This document shows positions 25,989 through 34,709 of a stretch of 64,000 nucleotides of DNA, piece after piece. A model generated the notes under the pieces. The model ran no database searches. It worked only from the letters and a program-made list of their open reading frames with translations, and was not told the DNA's origin. Origin of the DNA: UBA2040 sp041674745 (GTDB lineage: Bacteria > Bacteroidota > Bacteroidia > Flavobacteriales_D > Crocinitomicaceae). The position numbers were made by a program, and so were the translations under genes. Each line of letters opens with the position of its first letter. Within the stretch, counting starts at the first letter, position 1. The DNA is taken from contig JBAYVD010000003.1 in NCBI GenBank assembly GCA_041674745.1, forward strand, positions 62,001-126,000. The letters are read 5' to 3'.

Positions 25989-26131
25989 TCACCCGTTATT
26001 TTGGCGGTTGTTTAGTATCCAAGTCCGAAGTACTCTCAGCCTGTCTGACCCTTCGAGATTGATATTAGAAACGCCTGCAAGTTCGAGAGAGATTGCAGTC
26101 AGGGAAAGTAAACAATTTTAAAAAGAAAAAA
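25989..26131 (+). ncRNA. candidate structured leader of rpsB-tsf
   Basis: 143-base spacer between rpsI and rpsB, longer than other gaps in this operon. It contains a perfect 6-bp stem CTGCAA (26075-26080) / TTGCAG (26093-26098) with a 12-base loop, and CTGAC (26045-26049) able to pair with GTCAG (26098-26102). Direct repeats beginning TTCGAGA occur at 26052 and 26082. rpsB autoregulatory leaders bound by S2 are known in other bacteria; equivalence here is inference. No TAnnTTTG promoter was seen in it. Confidence 0.4.
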
Positions 26132-27007
26132 ATGTCAAAAGTATCATTTGAAAAGTTATTAGAAGCAGGTGTCCACTTCGGTCACTTGAAAAGAAAATGG
26201 AATCCGGCAATGGCGCCGTATATCTTTGAAGAAAAAAAAGGTATCCATATCATTGATTTGAATAAGACAATCGCGCACTTGGATAATGCAAGTGCAGCAA
26301 TGAAACAAATCGCCAAATCCGGAAAGAAAATTCTTTTCGTTGCAACTAAAAAACAAGCTAAAGATTTAGTAGCGGACAAAGTGAAAGAATTGAATATGCC
26401 TTACGTGACTGAAAGATGGTCAGGAGGTATGTTGACAAACTTTCAAACAACTCGTAAATCCATCCGTAAAATGGCGAACATTGATAAAATGCAGTCAGAC
26501 GGTACATGGGAAACATTGAACAAAAGAGAACGTTTGTTCAAAACTCGTCAAAGAGAGAAATTGGAAAAAAACTTTGGATCTATTGCTGACATGACTCGTC
26601 AACCAGCAGCAGTTTTCTTGGTAGATATTTTGAAAGAACACATTGCTTTGCATGAAGCAAAACGTTTGAACATTCCAGTTTTTGCAATGGTAGATACAAA
26701 CTCTGACCCACGTCAAGTTGATTTCCCAATTCCTGCAAACGACGATGCAACCAAATCAATTTCTATCATTTTGGATTCAATCTGCGACGCAATTCGTGAA
26801 GGATTGGAAGATCGTAAAGCAGGTGGCGGAGCAGACAAAGATTCAGATGATGAGTCTACAGATGCACCTCGCGCAGCGAAAACTACTCGTCCAAGAAGAG
26901 AAAAAGCACCAGTTGAAGCAGTTGTAGCACCAGCCGCAGAGGCACCAGTTGCAGAAGCAACAACAGAAGCTCCAGCAGTGGCTAAGGAAGAAACAACAGA
27001 AGAATAA
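26132..27007 (+). CDS. rpsB: 30S ribosomal protein S2
   Basis: 291 residues from the ATG at 26132. The S2 core (about 1-230) has GVHFGHLKRKWNP and RWSGGMLTNF. A C-terminal extension of about 60 residues after KAGGGADKDSDDEST is rich in Ala, Pro, Glu and Thr and probably disordered; such low-complexity S2 tails occur in Bacteroidota. It is followed 24 bases later by tsf. Confidence 0.96.
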   Translation: MSKVSFEKLLEAGVHFGHLKRKWNPAMAPYIFEEKKGIHIIDLNKTIAHLDNASAAMKQIAKSGKKILFVATKKQAKDLVADKVKELNMPYVTERWSGGMLTNFQTTRKSIRKMANIDKMQSDGTWETLNKRERLFKTRQREKLEKNFGSIADMTRQPAAVFLVDILKEHIALHEAKRLNIPVFAMVDTNSDPRQVDFPIPANDDATKSISIILDSICDAIREGLEDRKAGGGADKDSDDESTDAPRAAKTTRPRREKAPVEAVVAPAAEAPVAEATTEAPAVAKEETTEE

Positions 27008-27031
27008 TTAAACAAAGAAATAAGAAGAGCT

Positions 27032-27862
27032 ATGGCAATCACAGCATCTGATGTAAATAAATTGCGTCAACAAACAGGCGCAGGAATGATGGACTGCAAA
27101 AACGCATTGGTGGAAGCCGATGGAGATTTTGAAGCAGCTGTCGATATCCTTCGTAAAAAAGGTCAAAAAATTGCAGCAAAACGCGGCGACAATGAAGCGC
27201 ACGAAGGTGTCATTTTTGCTGAAGTTACAAACGGAGGTAAAACCGGTGTTGCAATCAAATTAAACTGCGAAACTGATTTCGTAGCGAAAAATGACAACTT
27301 TAGAGATTTCGTTGATTCAATCTTGAAAGTAGCTTTGGCGAAAATGCCAACTACCGTTGAAGAATTGAAAGCGTTACCGTACGATGATAAATTGTCTATC
27401 GATGAGAAAATCATTGAGCAAGTTGGAGTTATCGGTGAAAAATTGGATTTATCTGGATACGAAGTAGTAAATGCTGCGAAAGTGGTTGTTTACAATCACC
27501 CAGGAAATCAATTGGCTACTATGGTTGCTTTGAACAGTGATTCAGACGTCGCTGAAGACGCTGGGAAACAAGTTGCTATGCAAGTAGCGGCAATGAACCC
27601 AATTGCCTTGAACAAAGACGGCGTGGATGCGCGTACAATTGAACGTGAATTGGAAGTTGGTAGAGACTTGGCAATCCAAGAAGGAAAACCAGCTGAAATG
27701 GCAACGAAAATTGCAGAAGGTCGTTTGGGTAAATTCTTCAAAGAAAATACCTTGATGAGTCAAGACTTCGTTCGTGATAACAAAATGACTGTAGAGCAGT
27801 TCTTGGCTTCAACAGAAGCAGGTTTGACTGTTACTGATTTCAGAAGATTGGCATTGAGCTAA
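27032..27862 (+). CDS. tsf: translation elongation factor Ts
   Basis: 276 residues. N-terminal UBA-like segment with the signature VNKLRQQTGAGMMDCKNAL, then the two core subdomains that displace GDP from EF-Tu (NCETDFVAKNDNF is conserved). Last gene of the rplM-rpsI-rpsB-tsf operon, followed by a strong terminator. Confidence 0.96.
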   Translation: MAITASDVNKLRQQTGAGMMDCKNALVEADGDFEAAVDILRKKGQKIAAKRGDNEAHEGVIFAEVTNGGKTGVAIKLNCETDFVAKNDNFRDFVDSILKVALAKMPTTVEELKALPYDDKLSIDEKIIEQVGVIGEKLDLSGYEVVNAAKVVVYNHPGNQLATMVALNSDSDVAEDAGKQVAMQVAAMNPIALNKDGVDARTIERELEVGRDLAIQEGKPAEMATKIAEGRLGKFFKENTLMSQDFVRDNKMTVEQFLASTEAGLTVTDFRRLALS

Positions 27863-27881
27863 TATAAGAAACAATAATCCT

Positions 27882-27925
27882 AAAAAAAGACCGATAATCA
27901 AATTGATTGTCGGTCTTTTTTTTTT
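27882..27925. terminator. bidirectional terminator after tsf
   Basis: Long stem AAGACCGATAATC (27888-27900 region) pairing with GATTGTCGGTCTT (27905-27917) with one wobble pair, flanked by an A-run on the left and T10 on the right. It serves tsf on the plus strand and the convergent PLP enzyme gene on the minus strand. Confidence 0.88.
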
Positions 27926-27949
27926 AAACTTGAAATTTATTTCAATACA

Positions 27950-29806
27950 TTAAACGCTCGCAATAAAATCTAAAAAGACTTTCTTGTGCAGTTCAAGATC
28001 CATATTTCCTGAAAGCGACGCACGGACAATGTAATCTTTGTCGCCCTCTTTGGTGGTTCCTTGCGTAGAAGTGGCAGGAATTGTCCAATAACATCCTTTC
28101 AACTGACCATAACTCACACAGAATTTACTTTCGGATGGAATTTCTGTAATCATCCTATTGATCAATTTGAGATTAGAGGACCTTTTGAACGTTTCTCTTT
28201 CTGCTTCTGTGTTTCCTTTAGTAGGAAGGTCCAATGAAAAAACGGATGGCGTAAATCCTTGTTCGGCCAACTCTTCCGAAACAAAATTAATTTTCGCATT
28301 GGGTAAATTTTCCTGGATAAAGCTGACGAATTCGCGCGTGTTCTTATAAGCATCTATTATTCGTTGATTCATAGAAGGCAATTGTTTCGCCAATATTTCA
28401 TATTGATGGTCGGTTGCTTCGTTGTCGCAGATGGCTAGATGCTTTTCGATTTTTTCCATCAAAGCATGCGTTTTAATGTTGCCGACGCAATAACCTGCCG
28501 TGCATTGACCGCCACTCGGAAATTTCGATCCACTGGCAAATGAAATGGTGCGAACCGTGGAAAGTATTTCACCTTCGCCTAAGAAATGAACATTTGGACA
28601 AAACGTTTGGTCCAAAATAAAAACAGGATCAATCGCCATTTCGCCAGATTTCGTTTTACGTTCTTGACTTAGAACTGCTTTTAATTGCAGAAGATTTGGT
28701 ACTTCAACTCTTGGATTTGTAGGGATTTCAGCAATGATATACGGAATGGCATCTTGCAATGCAATAGTATTCAGAACTGTATCGATACTTTGCACCATAT
28801 CATTTCCTCCGTCAACAGGTAAATCGACAATTTCCACATTTTCGAGACAAGCCGCCACTCGCCGTGCTTGGTCGTTGGTGCCGCCGTAACAATTGGGTGG
28901 AACAACGAATTTAATCGCTTTTCCTGGGTGATTTTCTTGTGCATGATCGATTAATCCCATCATTATGGCGTATTGAATCGATAATCCACTGGAAGCAACC
29001 AAAGGCATGGAGGTTGTTCCCGTAATTTCTTTGATTGAATCCACGACGTTGTTTTTATCGGCGAACGAATTGCTTACTTTATTTAGGGTGATTGTTTCGT
29101 CAATTAGTAAACGCAACGCAGCCAAACAATTCACGGGTGTCATGGCAATGGTTTCTCTTCTGCGTACGTGCTGAATTGCTGAAATTGCGCTGTCGTTGTG
29201 GTCTCCGTTTACATATAAAATACTACCCAAATTTTCATAAACATGAATATAAAAATCGATATTCGGATGGCGCTCGATAGCGCCCAATGTGGTTTGACTT
29301 GAAAGGAAAACAGTTTCACCCTCAAAGGATAGGATTTCAGCGTTATTTTCGATCTGTGATAGTGTAAAGTTGTATCCGTACACTCGCTTTAAGATTTCTG
29401 GTTCAAAAAAGTTGGGCAATTCCCCTGAGTAGACAATTTGTGTCTTTTTTCCAGCCATCAAATTTTTTCTCAGAATGGCCATTACGGGAATGGTACTGGA
29501 TGAAAAACTGATTACATTATCTGATTTTAAATTGTTCAAATGTGCAATGCCCCATTCAAGCAAACAGGACAGAGGGTGTCCCAATCGAATATAATCATAG
29601 GCGGTTGGCAAAGCATCGAGTGCTGAAGTATTGGCATTGTTGTGATTGTACAAGTTCTCAAATTGTTCCAGAAATTGTGTTTTGGCCAATTTTTCGTCAT
29701 AAATATCTAGTCGATGGGTTGTTATGCCTAACCAGCCACTTGGCATATTTTCTAGTACTTCTTTAATGTAACCAAGCATTTTATTGTCTTTCATATTTTC
29801 CACCAT
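27950..29806 (-). CDS. large Cys/Met-metabolism-type PLP-dependent enzyme with extra N-terminal lobe
   Basis: 618 residues from the ATG at 29806 (a TTG at 29821 or an ATG at 29794 are alternatives). The C-terminal ~370 residues are a fold-type I enzyme of the cystathionine gamma-synthase/lyase group, with PLP lysine in SFASGSKFPSGG (about residue 430) and the SSGLSIQYAI cofactor-phosphate region. Typical members are about 380-400 residues, so about 220 are extra at the N-terminus. That part itself looks like a degenerate PLP large-domain half (YDYIRLGHPLSCLLEWG, then SFSSSTIPVMAIL). It probably acts on sulfur amino acids, but the reaction is unknown. It is alone on its strand between the tsf and pyrH operons. 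Confidence 0.75.
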   Translation of the reverse strand: MVENMKDNKMLGYIKEVLENMPSGWLGITTHRLDIYDEKLAKTQFLEQFENLYNHNNANTSALDALPTAYDYIRLGHPLSCLLEWGIAHLNNLKSDNVISFSSSTIPVMAILRKNLMAGKKTQIVYSGELPNFFEPEILKRVYGYNFTLSQIENNAEILSFEGETVFLSSQTTLGAIERHPNIDFYIHVYENLGSILYVNGDHNDSAISAIQHVRRRETIAMTPVNCLAALRLLIDETITLNKVSNSFADKNNVVDSIKEITGTTSMPLVASSGLSIQYAIMMGLIDHAQENHPGKAIKFVVPPNCYGGTNDQARRVAACLENVEIVDLPVDGGNDMVQSIDTVLNTIALQDAIPYIIAEIPTNPRVEVPNLLQLKAVLSQERKTKSGEMAIDPVFILDQTFCPNVHFLGEGEILSTVRTISFASGSKFPSGGQCTAGYCVGNIKTHALMEKIEKHLAICDNEATDHQYEILAKQLPSMNQRIIDAYKNTREFVSFIQENLPNAKINFVSEELAEQGFTPSVFSLDLPTKGNTEAERETFKRSSNLKLINRMITEIPSESKFCVSYGQLKGCYWTIPATSTQGTTKEGDKDYIVRASLSGNMDLELHKKVFLDFIASV

Positions 29807-30119
29807 TAGATAGGCCGCCAAGATACATTAATATGACTTATTTTAAAAGTGATGCGAGTCGATTTTGTTACCAAATTGGATCGATTTTTTAGTTCATCCA
29901 CTCTTTCTTTTTAATCTTCTTTCATGCGTTTTTTTTTTCACGGTAGTAAAAATTGAATTCCGTAATACATTCAATACACCTCAATCATAGAGCATCACTT
30001 TCAACCTTCATGATTACCTAAAAGAATAAAACGATTTTCCTTCGTAAAAATAAAGATTGAATTTGTACTCGGTAAAAGACTCTTTTTTTCAAAATATATT
30101 TCCAATCGGTATTTTAGGA
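29807..30119. other. intergenic region between the divergent PLP-enzyme and pyrH genes
   Basis: About 310 bases, A/T-rich, without a credible coding frame. It holds a T10 tract (29929-29938) and, on the minus strand near the PLP gene start, a TATCTTGG that is one base off the -7 consensus. The pyrH promoter begins at its right edge. Nothing else was recognised. Confidence 0.5.
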
Positions 30120-30151
30120 TTGAAAATTTGTGTTCAATTTTCTTATCTTTG
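30120..30151 (+). promoter_or_regulatory. promoter of pyrH-frr
   Basis: TTG (30120-30122), 21 bases, then TATCTTTG (30144-30151), a full match to the Bacteroidota promoter consensus and identical in its -7 box to the rplM promoter. It lies 28 bases upstream of the pyrH ATG, and because of it the upstream in-frame codons (from 30057) cannot be translated from this transcript. Confidence 0.75.
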
Positions 30152-30179
30152 CTGCGTTTCAAACAAGCCAAGTCAAAAC

Positions 30180-30887
30180 ATGAAGTACAAACGAATATTG
30201 CTGAAACTAAGTGGGGAATCCCTAATGGGGAATAAACAATTTGGGATCGATAATGAACGATTAACCTCTTACGCTGAGCAAATCAAAGAAATTCACTGTT
30301 TAGGAGTGGAGATTGCCATTGTAATTGGCGGTGGAAACATTTTTAGAGGTGTACAAGCCGAAGAAGGAGGAATGGACCGTACTCACGGTGATTACATGGG
30401 GATGTTGGCAACAATGATCAACTCGATGGCGCTGCAAGCTGCCTTAGAATCCGCAGGGGTGATGACTCGTTTACAATCCGCAATTGAAATGAAAGAAATT
30501 GCTGAACCATTTGTGCGAAGAAGAGCGGTTCGCCATTTAGAAAAAGGTCGTGTGGTGATTTTCGGAGCTGGAACAGGTAATCCTTATTTCACAACAGATT
30601 CAGCTGCGTCGCTTCGTGCCATTGAAATCAATGCCGATGTCATTTTGAAAGGAACACGAGTGGATGGTATCTATACAGCCGACCCGTTGAAAGATCCTAC
30701 AGCTACCAAATACGATGTTTTGTCTTTTGATGATGCATACAGAAAAGATTTAAAAATAATGGACATGACGGCATTCACGTTGTGTAAAGAAAATGATTTG
30801 CCAATTATTGTATTTGATATGGATACGCCAGGTAAATTGAAAAAATTGATGAATGGTGAACAAATCGGAACAATTGTCCGAAATTAA
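30180..30887 (+). CDS. pyrH: uridylate kinase
   Basis: 235 residues from the ATG at 30180. Amino-acid-kinase fold with KRILLKLSGESL at the N-terminus, the glycine-rich VIGGGNIFRG loop and GAGTGNPYFTTDSAA near the middle, all diagnostic of bacterial UMP kinase. It phosphorylates UMP to UDP with ATP as a hexamer. Followed 25 bases later by frr. Confidence 0.95.
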   Translation: MKYKRILLKLSGESLMGNKQFGIDNERLTSYAEQIKEIHCLGVEIAIVIGGGNIFRGVQAEEGGMDRTHGDYMGMLATMINSMALQAALESAGVMTRLQSAIEMKEIAEPFVRRRAVRHLEKGRVVIFGAGTGNPYFTTDSAASLRAIEINADVILKGTRVDGIYTADPLKDPTATKYDVLSFDDAYRKDLKIMDMTAFTLCKENDLPIIVFDMDTPGKLKKLMNGEQIGTIVRN

Positions 30888-30912
30888 TTAGTGATATAGA
30901 AGAACATTTGAT

Positions 30913-31476
30913 ATGGTGGAAGATTTACAAATGATTTACGATGAGTTCAAGGAGTCAAACAACAAATCCATTGAACGATTAGAAACTGAATTGCTCAGAA
31001 TTCGGGCAGGAAAAGCGAGTCCAGCCATGTTGAATGGCGTAATGGTGGATTATTATGGCATGCCAACACCTTTGCAACAAGTAGCGACTTCTTCTACCAT
31101 GGATGCTCGAACTTTGACCATTCAGCCTTTTGAACGCTCCATGATTGACGAAATTTCCAAAGGTATTATCAATGCCAATCTGGGGTTTGCTCCTCAAAAC
31201 AATGGTGAATTGATTATTATCAATGTTCCTGCTTTAACAGAAGAGCGAAGAAGAGAACTAGCGAAGAAAGCGAAAGCTGAATGTGAAAACATGAAAGTGG
31301 CGGTTCGAAATCACCGCAAAGATGCCATAGACATGGTAAAGGATTTGAAAAATGATGGTCTTTCTGAAGATTTAGCAAAAGATGCAGAAGGTGAAATTCA
31401 AAACATTACCAACGCGTATATCAAAAAAATTGATGAATTACTCGAAGTGAAAGAGAAAGACATCATGACTATTTAA
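30913..31476 (+). CDS. frr: ribosome recycling factor
   Basis: 187 residues, standard length. Three-helix-bundle signature segments ELLRIRAGKASPAML, YYGMPTPLQQVA and TEERRRELAKKAK are visible. With EF-G it splits the post-termination ribosome. Operon with pyrH, ended by a terminator. Confidence 0.96.
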   Translation: MVEDLQMIYDEFKESNNKSIERLETELLRIRAGKASPAMLNGVMVDYYGMPTPLQQVATSSTMDARTLTIQPFERSMIDEISKGIINANLGFAPQNNGELIIINVPALTEERRRELAKKAKAECENMKVAVRNHRKDAIDMVKDLKNDGLSEDLAKDAEGEIQNITNAYIKKIDELLEVKEKDIMTI

Positions 31477-31510
31477 GAGTGGAATAAATAATTGCTCTAT
31501 AACTTTAGCG

Positions 31511-31540
31511 AAAAAAAAGGATACTTGCTGTCCTTTTTTT
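31511..31540. terminator. terminator after frr
   Basis: A-rich arm ending AGGA (31511-31521) pairs with TCCTTTTTTT (31531-31540) around a 9-base loop. Usable from both strands, so it may also end the convergent OmpA gene, whose stop is at 31548. Confidence 0.7.
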
Positions 31541-31547
31541 ATGTCAA

Positions 31548-32741
31548 TTATTTAATCAATATTTCAACCCTTCGGTTCATTTGCTCTTCCTCTTTTCGCT
31601 TGGCATTTGGAAATACAGGTTTTGACGCGCCATAACCAACAGCCGTCATCCGTTTTTTATTGATCCCACTGTTGACCAAATATTTCATTACCTGTTCTGC
31701 ACGGGCTTGTGACATTTTCTGACCAGCAGCGGTAGTTTCAGATGGTTCGTACACATGACCTTGAATTTCAATATTGATGGTAGAATTTAGACCCATAAAT
31801 TCGCGCAGACGGAGCAAGGCGGGTTCAGCGCTGGGCATGAATTCGGAAGTACCAGGTTTAAACTGAATATCTTCTAATTGAACCGATTTTCCTTTCTTCA
31901 AACGTTGCATTTTAATTTCGATGGTATCATTCGAAATGGAGGCAATATCTTCCAATCGGGTGATGAAGAAATAACCTTCTTCATTACATTTTATGCTGGC
32001 TAAACCGGAGCGAGTCGGTTGGAAAATTAAATCACTGGCTTTTTGGGTAATTTCAGATCCTTTTAAACCGGTGATGTGAATGTTCGCAATAACTGGATCG
32101 CCTGATTCGGCATCGCGAAGTTGGATTGTTGTTTTGTATGGCGTGAATTCTTCGGTCAAATCAACAACTCTTTTTTTGTTGTCGCTAGGCCGAAAAACTT
32201 GCTCGACGTTATTCGGCACCAAATCGACAGTCATACTAATATTGGTCTTCTTGTTTTTGCGCGCAAAAATCACGAAGTAAATTACATCTCCCTTGCGCAT
32301 GGGCAATGGATATAGTGCATTTTTTAAATTGCGGTCGGTTAAGGAGACTTCATTTAAAGTTTCATCCACCAACAACCTTTTGATTTCTGCACGACCACTT
32401 TGAATGTCGCCGCAAATATCATTTCCATCCGTTTGAAATACTACAAGATTTAAATCGCCACTTGCGGTTTCCGCCTTGAGGTTGAATTTACCATCATATT
32501 CAGCAATGAAAGAATACCAAACGCTGTTGCCAACCACCAAATCTTTCAGTGCAGCGTATTCTTTGAATTCATTTTTTTTACCCGCAGATCCTGGCAACTC
32601 CGTTGAACTTGCGCCAGACTGAAGGATGGGCAAAGCTCCGTCGCAATCGGCAATGTTTTCAGAAGAAATAACAGCGTTTTTTCCAAGTCCGCAAGAAATA
32701 AGCAGCACCGTAACCAAAAGAATATGAAAGATTTTGTTCAT
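31548..32741 (-). CDS. OmpA-family lipoprotein
   Basis: 397 residues. Type II signal peptide with lipobox LLISC (Cys17). A beta-rich central part (about 30-280) includes a jelly-roll-like region around VWYSFIAEYDGKF and a carboxypeptidase-regulatory-like segment. The C-terminal OmpA peptidoglycan-binding domain (about 290-397) has NIEIQGHVYE, SQARAEQVMKYL and NRRVEI. It should be lipid-anchored and grip peptidoglycan, like Pal or the Bacteroidota OmpA-like lipoproteins. No partner gene is adjacent. Confidence 0.85.
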   Translation of the reverse strand: MNKIFHILLVTVLLISCGLGKNAVISSENIADCDGALPILQSGASSTELPGSAGKKNEFKEYAALKDLVVGNSVWYSFIAEYDGKFNLKAETASGDLNLVVFQTDGNDICGDIQSGRAEIKRLLVDETLNEVSLTDRNLKNALYPLPMRKGDVIYFVIFARKNKKTNISMTVDLVPNNVEQVFRPSDNKKRVVDLTEEFTPYKTTIQLRDAESGDPVIANIHITGLKGSEITQKASDLIFQPTRSGLASIKCNEEGYFFITRLEDIASISNDTIEIKMQRLKKGKSVQLEDIQFKPGTSEFMPSAEPALLRLREFMGLNSTINIEIQGHVYEPSETTAAGQKMSQARAEQVMKYLVNSGINKKRMTAVGYGASKPVFPNAKRKEEEQMNRRVEILIK

Positions 32742-32780
32742 TTCGCCTCTAAGATAACACTAATCCAAAAATGATAGAAT

Positions 32781-32788
32781 TACCTTTG
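32781..32788 (+). promoter_or_regulatory. -7 promoter element of the globin gene
   Basis: TACCTTTG fits TAnnTTTG in every fixed position, 15 bases before the ATG at 32804. No good -33 TTG partner was found. Confidence 0.45.
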
Positions 32789-32803
32789 TAAATAATTTAT
32801 CAT

Positions 32804-33172
32804 ATGATAGCAAATTTATATATAGAAATTGGACCAATTCGTTTACGCGAACTCGTCAATCGATTTTACGACGAAGTGTTTTCGAATGACAAGATTGGTT
32901 TTCTTTTTGCGAATAGTTCCCGCGAAACGATAGAAGAAAAGCAATATCTTTTTCTTTCGCAATTTCTGGGTGGTCCGAATTTGTATTCTGAACAATATGG
33001 TCACCCAAAAATGAGAATGCGTCATCTTCCGCATGCGATCACCGAAGAGGCAAAAAATGAATGGTTGAATTGTATGCATCGATCAATTCAAGCTTTGGAT
33101 ATGGATGAAGAACTTAAAATTCGTTTGTACCAGGTTTTCCCCAATTTAGCAGCTCATATGGTCAATCGTTGA
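32804..33172 (+). CDS. group II truncated haemoglobin
   Basis: 122 residues, the normal size of trHb. Features of group II globins: Tyr22 at B10 (RFYDEVF), the proximal His74 in MRHLP, and Trp87 at G8 (NEWL). Such globins bind O2 or NO and are thought to protect respiration or scavenge reactive nitrogen species. It stands alone; its stop touches the stop of the convergent DUF4403 gene. Confidence 0.9.
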   Translation: MIANLYIEIGPIRLRELVNRFYDEVFSNDKIGFLFANSSRETIEEKQYLFLSQFLGGPNLYSEQYGHPKMRMRHLPHAITEEAKNEWLNCMHRSIQALDMDEELKIRLYQVFPNLAAHMVNR

Positions 33173-34579
33173 TTATAACTTCAGCGAAAGGTTTCCTGTT
33201 AAGTCGATAACGATGCGCAATTCATTCGGACCCACTTGCAAATTCGAAAAATTTAGTTGAGTCAATTTACCCGAAAGGAAGACTTTTTGCCCTTTGCTGT
33301 ACTCGATGGACGTATTCAATTCTTTCTCAATTTCTTTTCTAGCTTTTTCTAGTTGATCGCTTAAATCATATTTGGCTTTTGCCCGAAAAGCATCGGTTAG
33401 CTTTTTATCAAACAACCATTTTGCTGATTTTAATAACGCATCTTTGGAACGGATATCGAACGTCAAATCGGGAAAACTAATTTCTTGTTTAGTAGCATCG
33501 TAAGTCGGTGTGCCTAGTAAATAAATGGTCCCTTTTTTGCTTCCGGTAAATTTAACTTTGAACAACAATTGCTTTCCTACTGGACCCAACGCTTCTGCTT
33601 CCGTTACAATGATTTTCTTTTTTTTGAAAGGAATGATGAGTCCTCCCACTTCCTTTTTCAAGATGCTGTTGATACTGTCGTAGGAAGCCAAAGTAAGCAA
33701 GGGCAAATTGAACTCGTCCTCACTTTTAACGCGCGAAAGAAAGGGGAGATTTTGTTTTGGTTTTTCAACTGGATTGGTTGAAATCAATGGACTCAACTCC
33801 ATGTTCACGATTACCTTTGCGGTTTGGTTTTTAAACGATATCGGTTCAATTTCAATGGCTTTGGGTTGAAAATAAAGATACCCTAAATTCGGAATCTTCA
33901 TGGATTCTTGCATGGCAGACCAAGCTTTGTTAATTGGCGTTTTTAAATCGACTTTTCTTATTTGCTCGTCAATTTCTTTTTCCATGGTTTGCAAATAGGT
34001 GGTCATTTCTTTTTCAATCAATTTGGATGCGTCGTATTTTAAAAAAGTGAGTTCACAGGGGTCTTTCGTTTCCACTTTTACCAAGCGCGTTTTGCTTGTC
34101 AACAGATAATTTGATTCGATGGACAAATCACTTTCAAAGTCGATGGCTATTTTTCTGAGCGGTTCACCAACACCACAACTCACATAAATACGAGGAGTCA
34201 AACAAAAAGGATCGGATCCAAAAACCGAAGAACATTGGGCGCAGTAATTTGCTCGAATATTGTATTCTCCATTTATTTTATAGGCCAAGGTTTGTTTTGT
34301 CCCATTGAATTCTAGTGGTTTTCTTATGAAATAATATTGAAAAGAAACACCATCACATTGTTCTACTTTACCTTGAAAAGTTTTATCAATGGATTTGTCG
34401 GCTAGTTCAAAATAAGGTTGAAGATTGATTTCCAGTGGAATTCGAACCGTTCCTCTTGTTTCCGGAATTTGCAGGGGTGTTTCGTCTGTTATACTCGGTT
34501 GTTTTGGAACAATACTTCCGCAGGCTGTTACCAAGATAAAACCAAAGATTAGAAGAAAAGCTACGTGAAATTTATGCAT
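33173..34579 (-). CDS. DUF4403-family lipoprotein
   Basis: 468 residues from the ATG at 34579, which gives a signal peptide with lipobox LVTAC; the frame runs 22 codons further upstream without adding a better start. The body is a long alpha/beta protein with repeated amphipathic strands typical of DUF4403, thought to adopt a tubular lipid-binding (BPI/TULIP-like) fold. A Cys cluster (YCAQC ... CLTPRIYVSC) lies near residues 110-135. Possibly involved in lipid handling at the outer membrane; no direct evidence here. Confidence 0.75.
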   Translation of the reverse strand: MHKFHVAFLLIFGFILVTACGSIVPKQPSITDETPLQIPETRGTVRIPLEINLQPYFELADKSIDKTFQGKVEQCDGVSFQYYFIRKPLEFNGTKQTLAYKINGEYNIRANYCAQCSSVFGSDPFCLTPRIYVSCGVGEPLRKIAIDFESDLSIESNYLLTSKTRLVKVETKDPCELTFLKYDASKLIEKEMTTYLQTMEKEIDEQIRKVDLKTPINKAWSAMQESMKIPNLGYLYFQPKAIEIEPISFKNQTAKVIVNMELSPLISTNPVEKPKQNLPFLSRVKSEDEFNLPLLTLASYDSINSILKKEVGGLIIPFKKKKIIVTEAEALGPVGKQLLFKVKFTGSKKGTIYLLGTPTYDATKQEISFPDLTFDIRSKDALLKSAKWLFDKKLTDAFRAKAKYDLSDQLEKARKEIEKELNTSIEYSKGQKVFLSGKLTQLNFSNLQVGPNELRIVIDLTGNLSLKL

Positions 34580-34709
34580 ACATGGCAAAGTTAATTTTAA
34601 TCTGAAAATGAAAACAGCTCGGATTTTGTTTTTAACAAAATGCAAATCATTTTCTTTGAAATTGTAGTAATTTTATCGTTCATAGGTTCCTTTAAACAAG
34701 CTCATCAAA

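Noticed and set aside
29929..29938. T10 run as a phase-variation promoter tract
   Set aside because: It lies about 190 bases from the pyrH promoter and over 120 from the PLP gene; no promoter element flanks it at a sensible distance.
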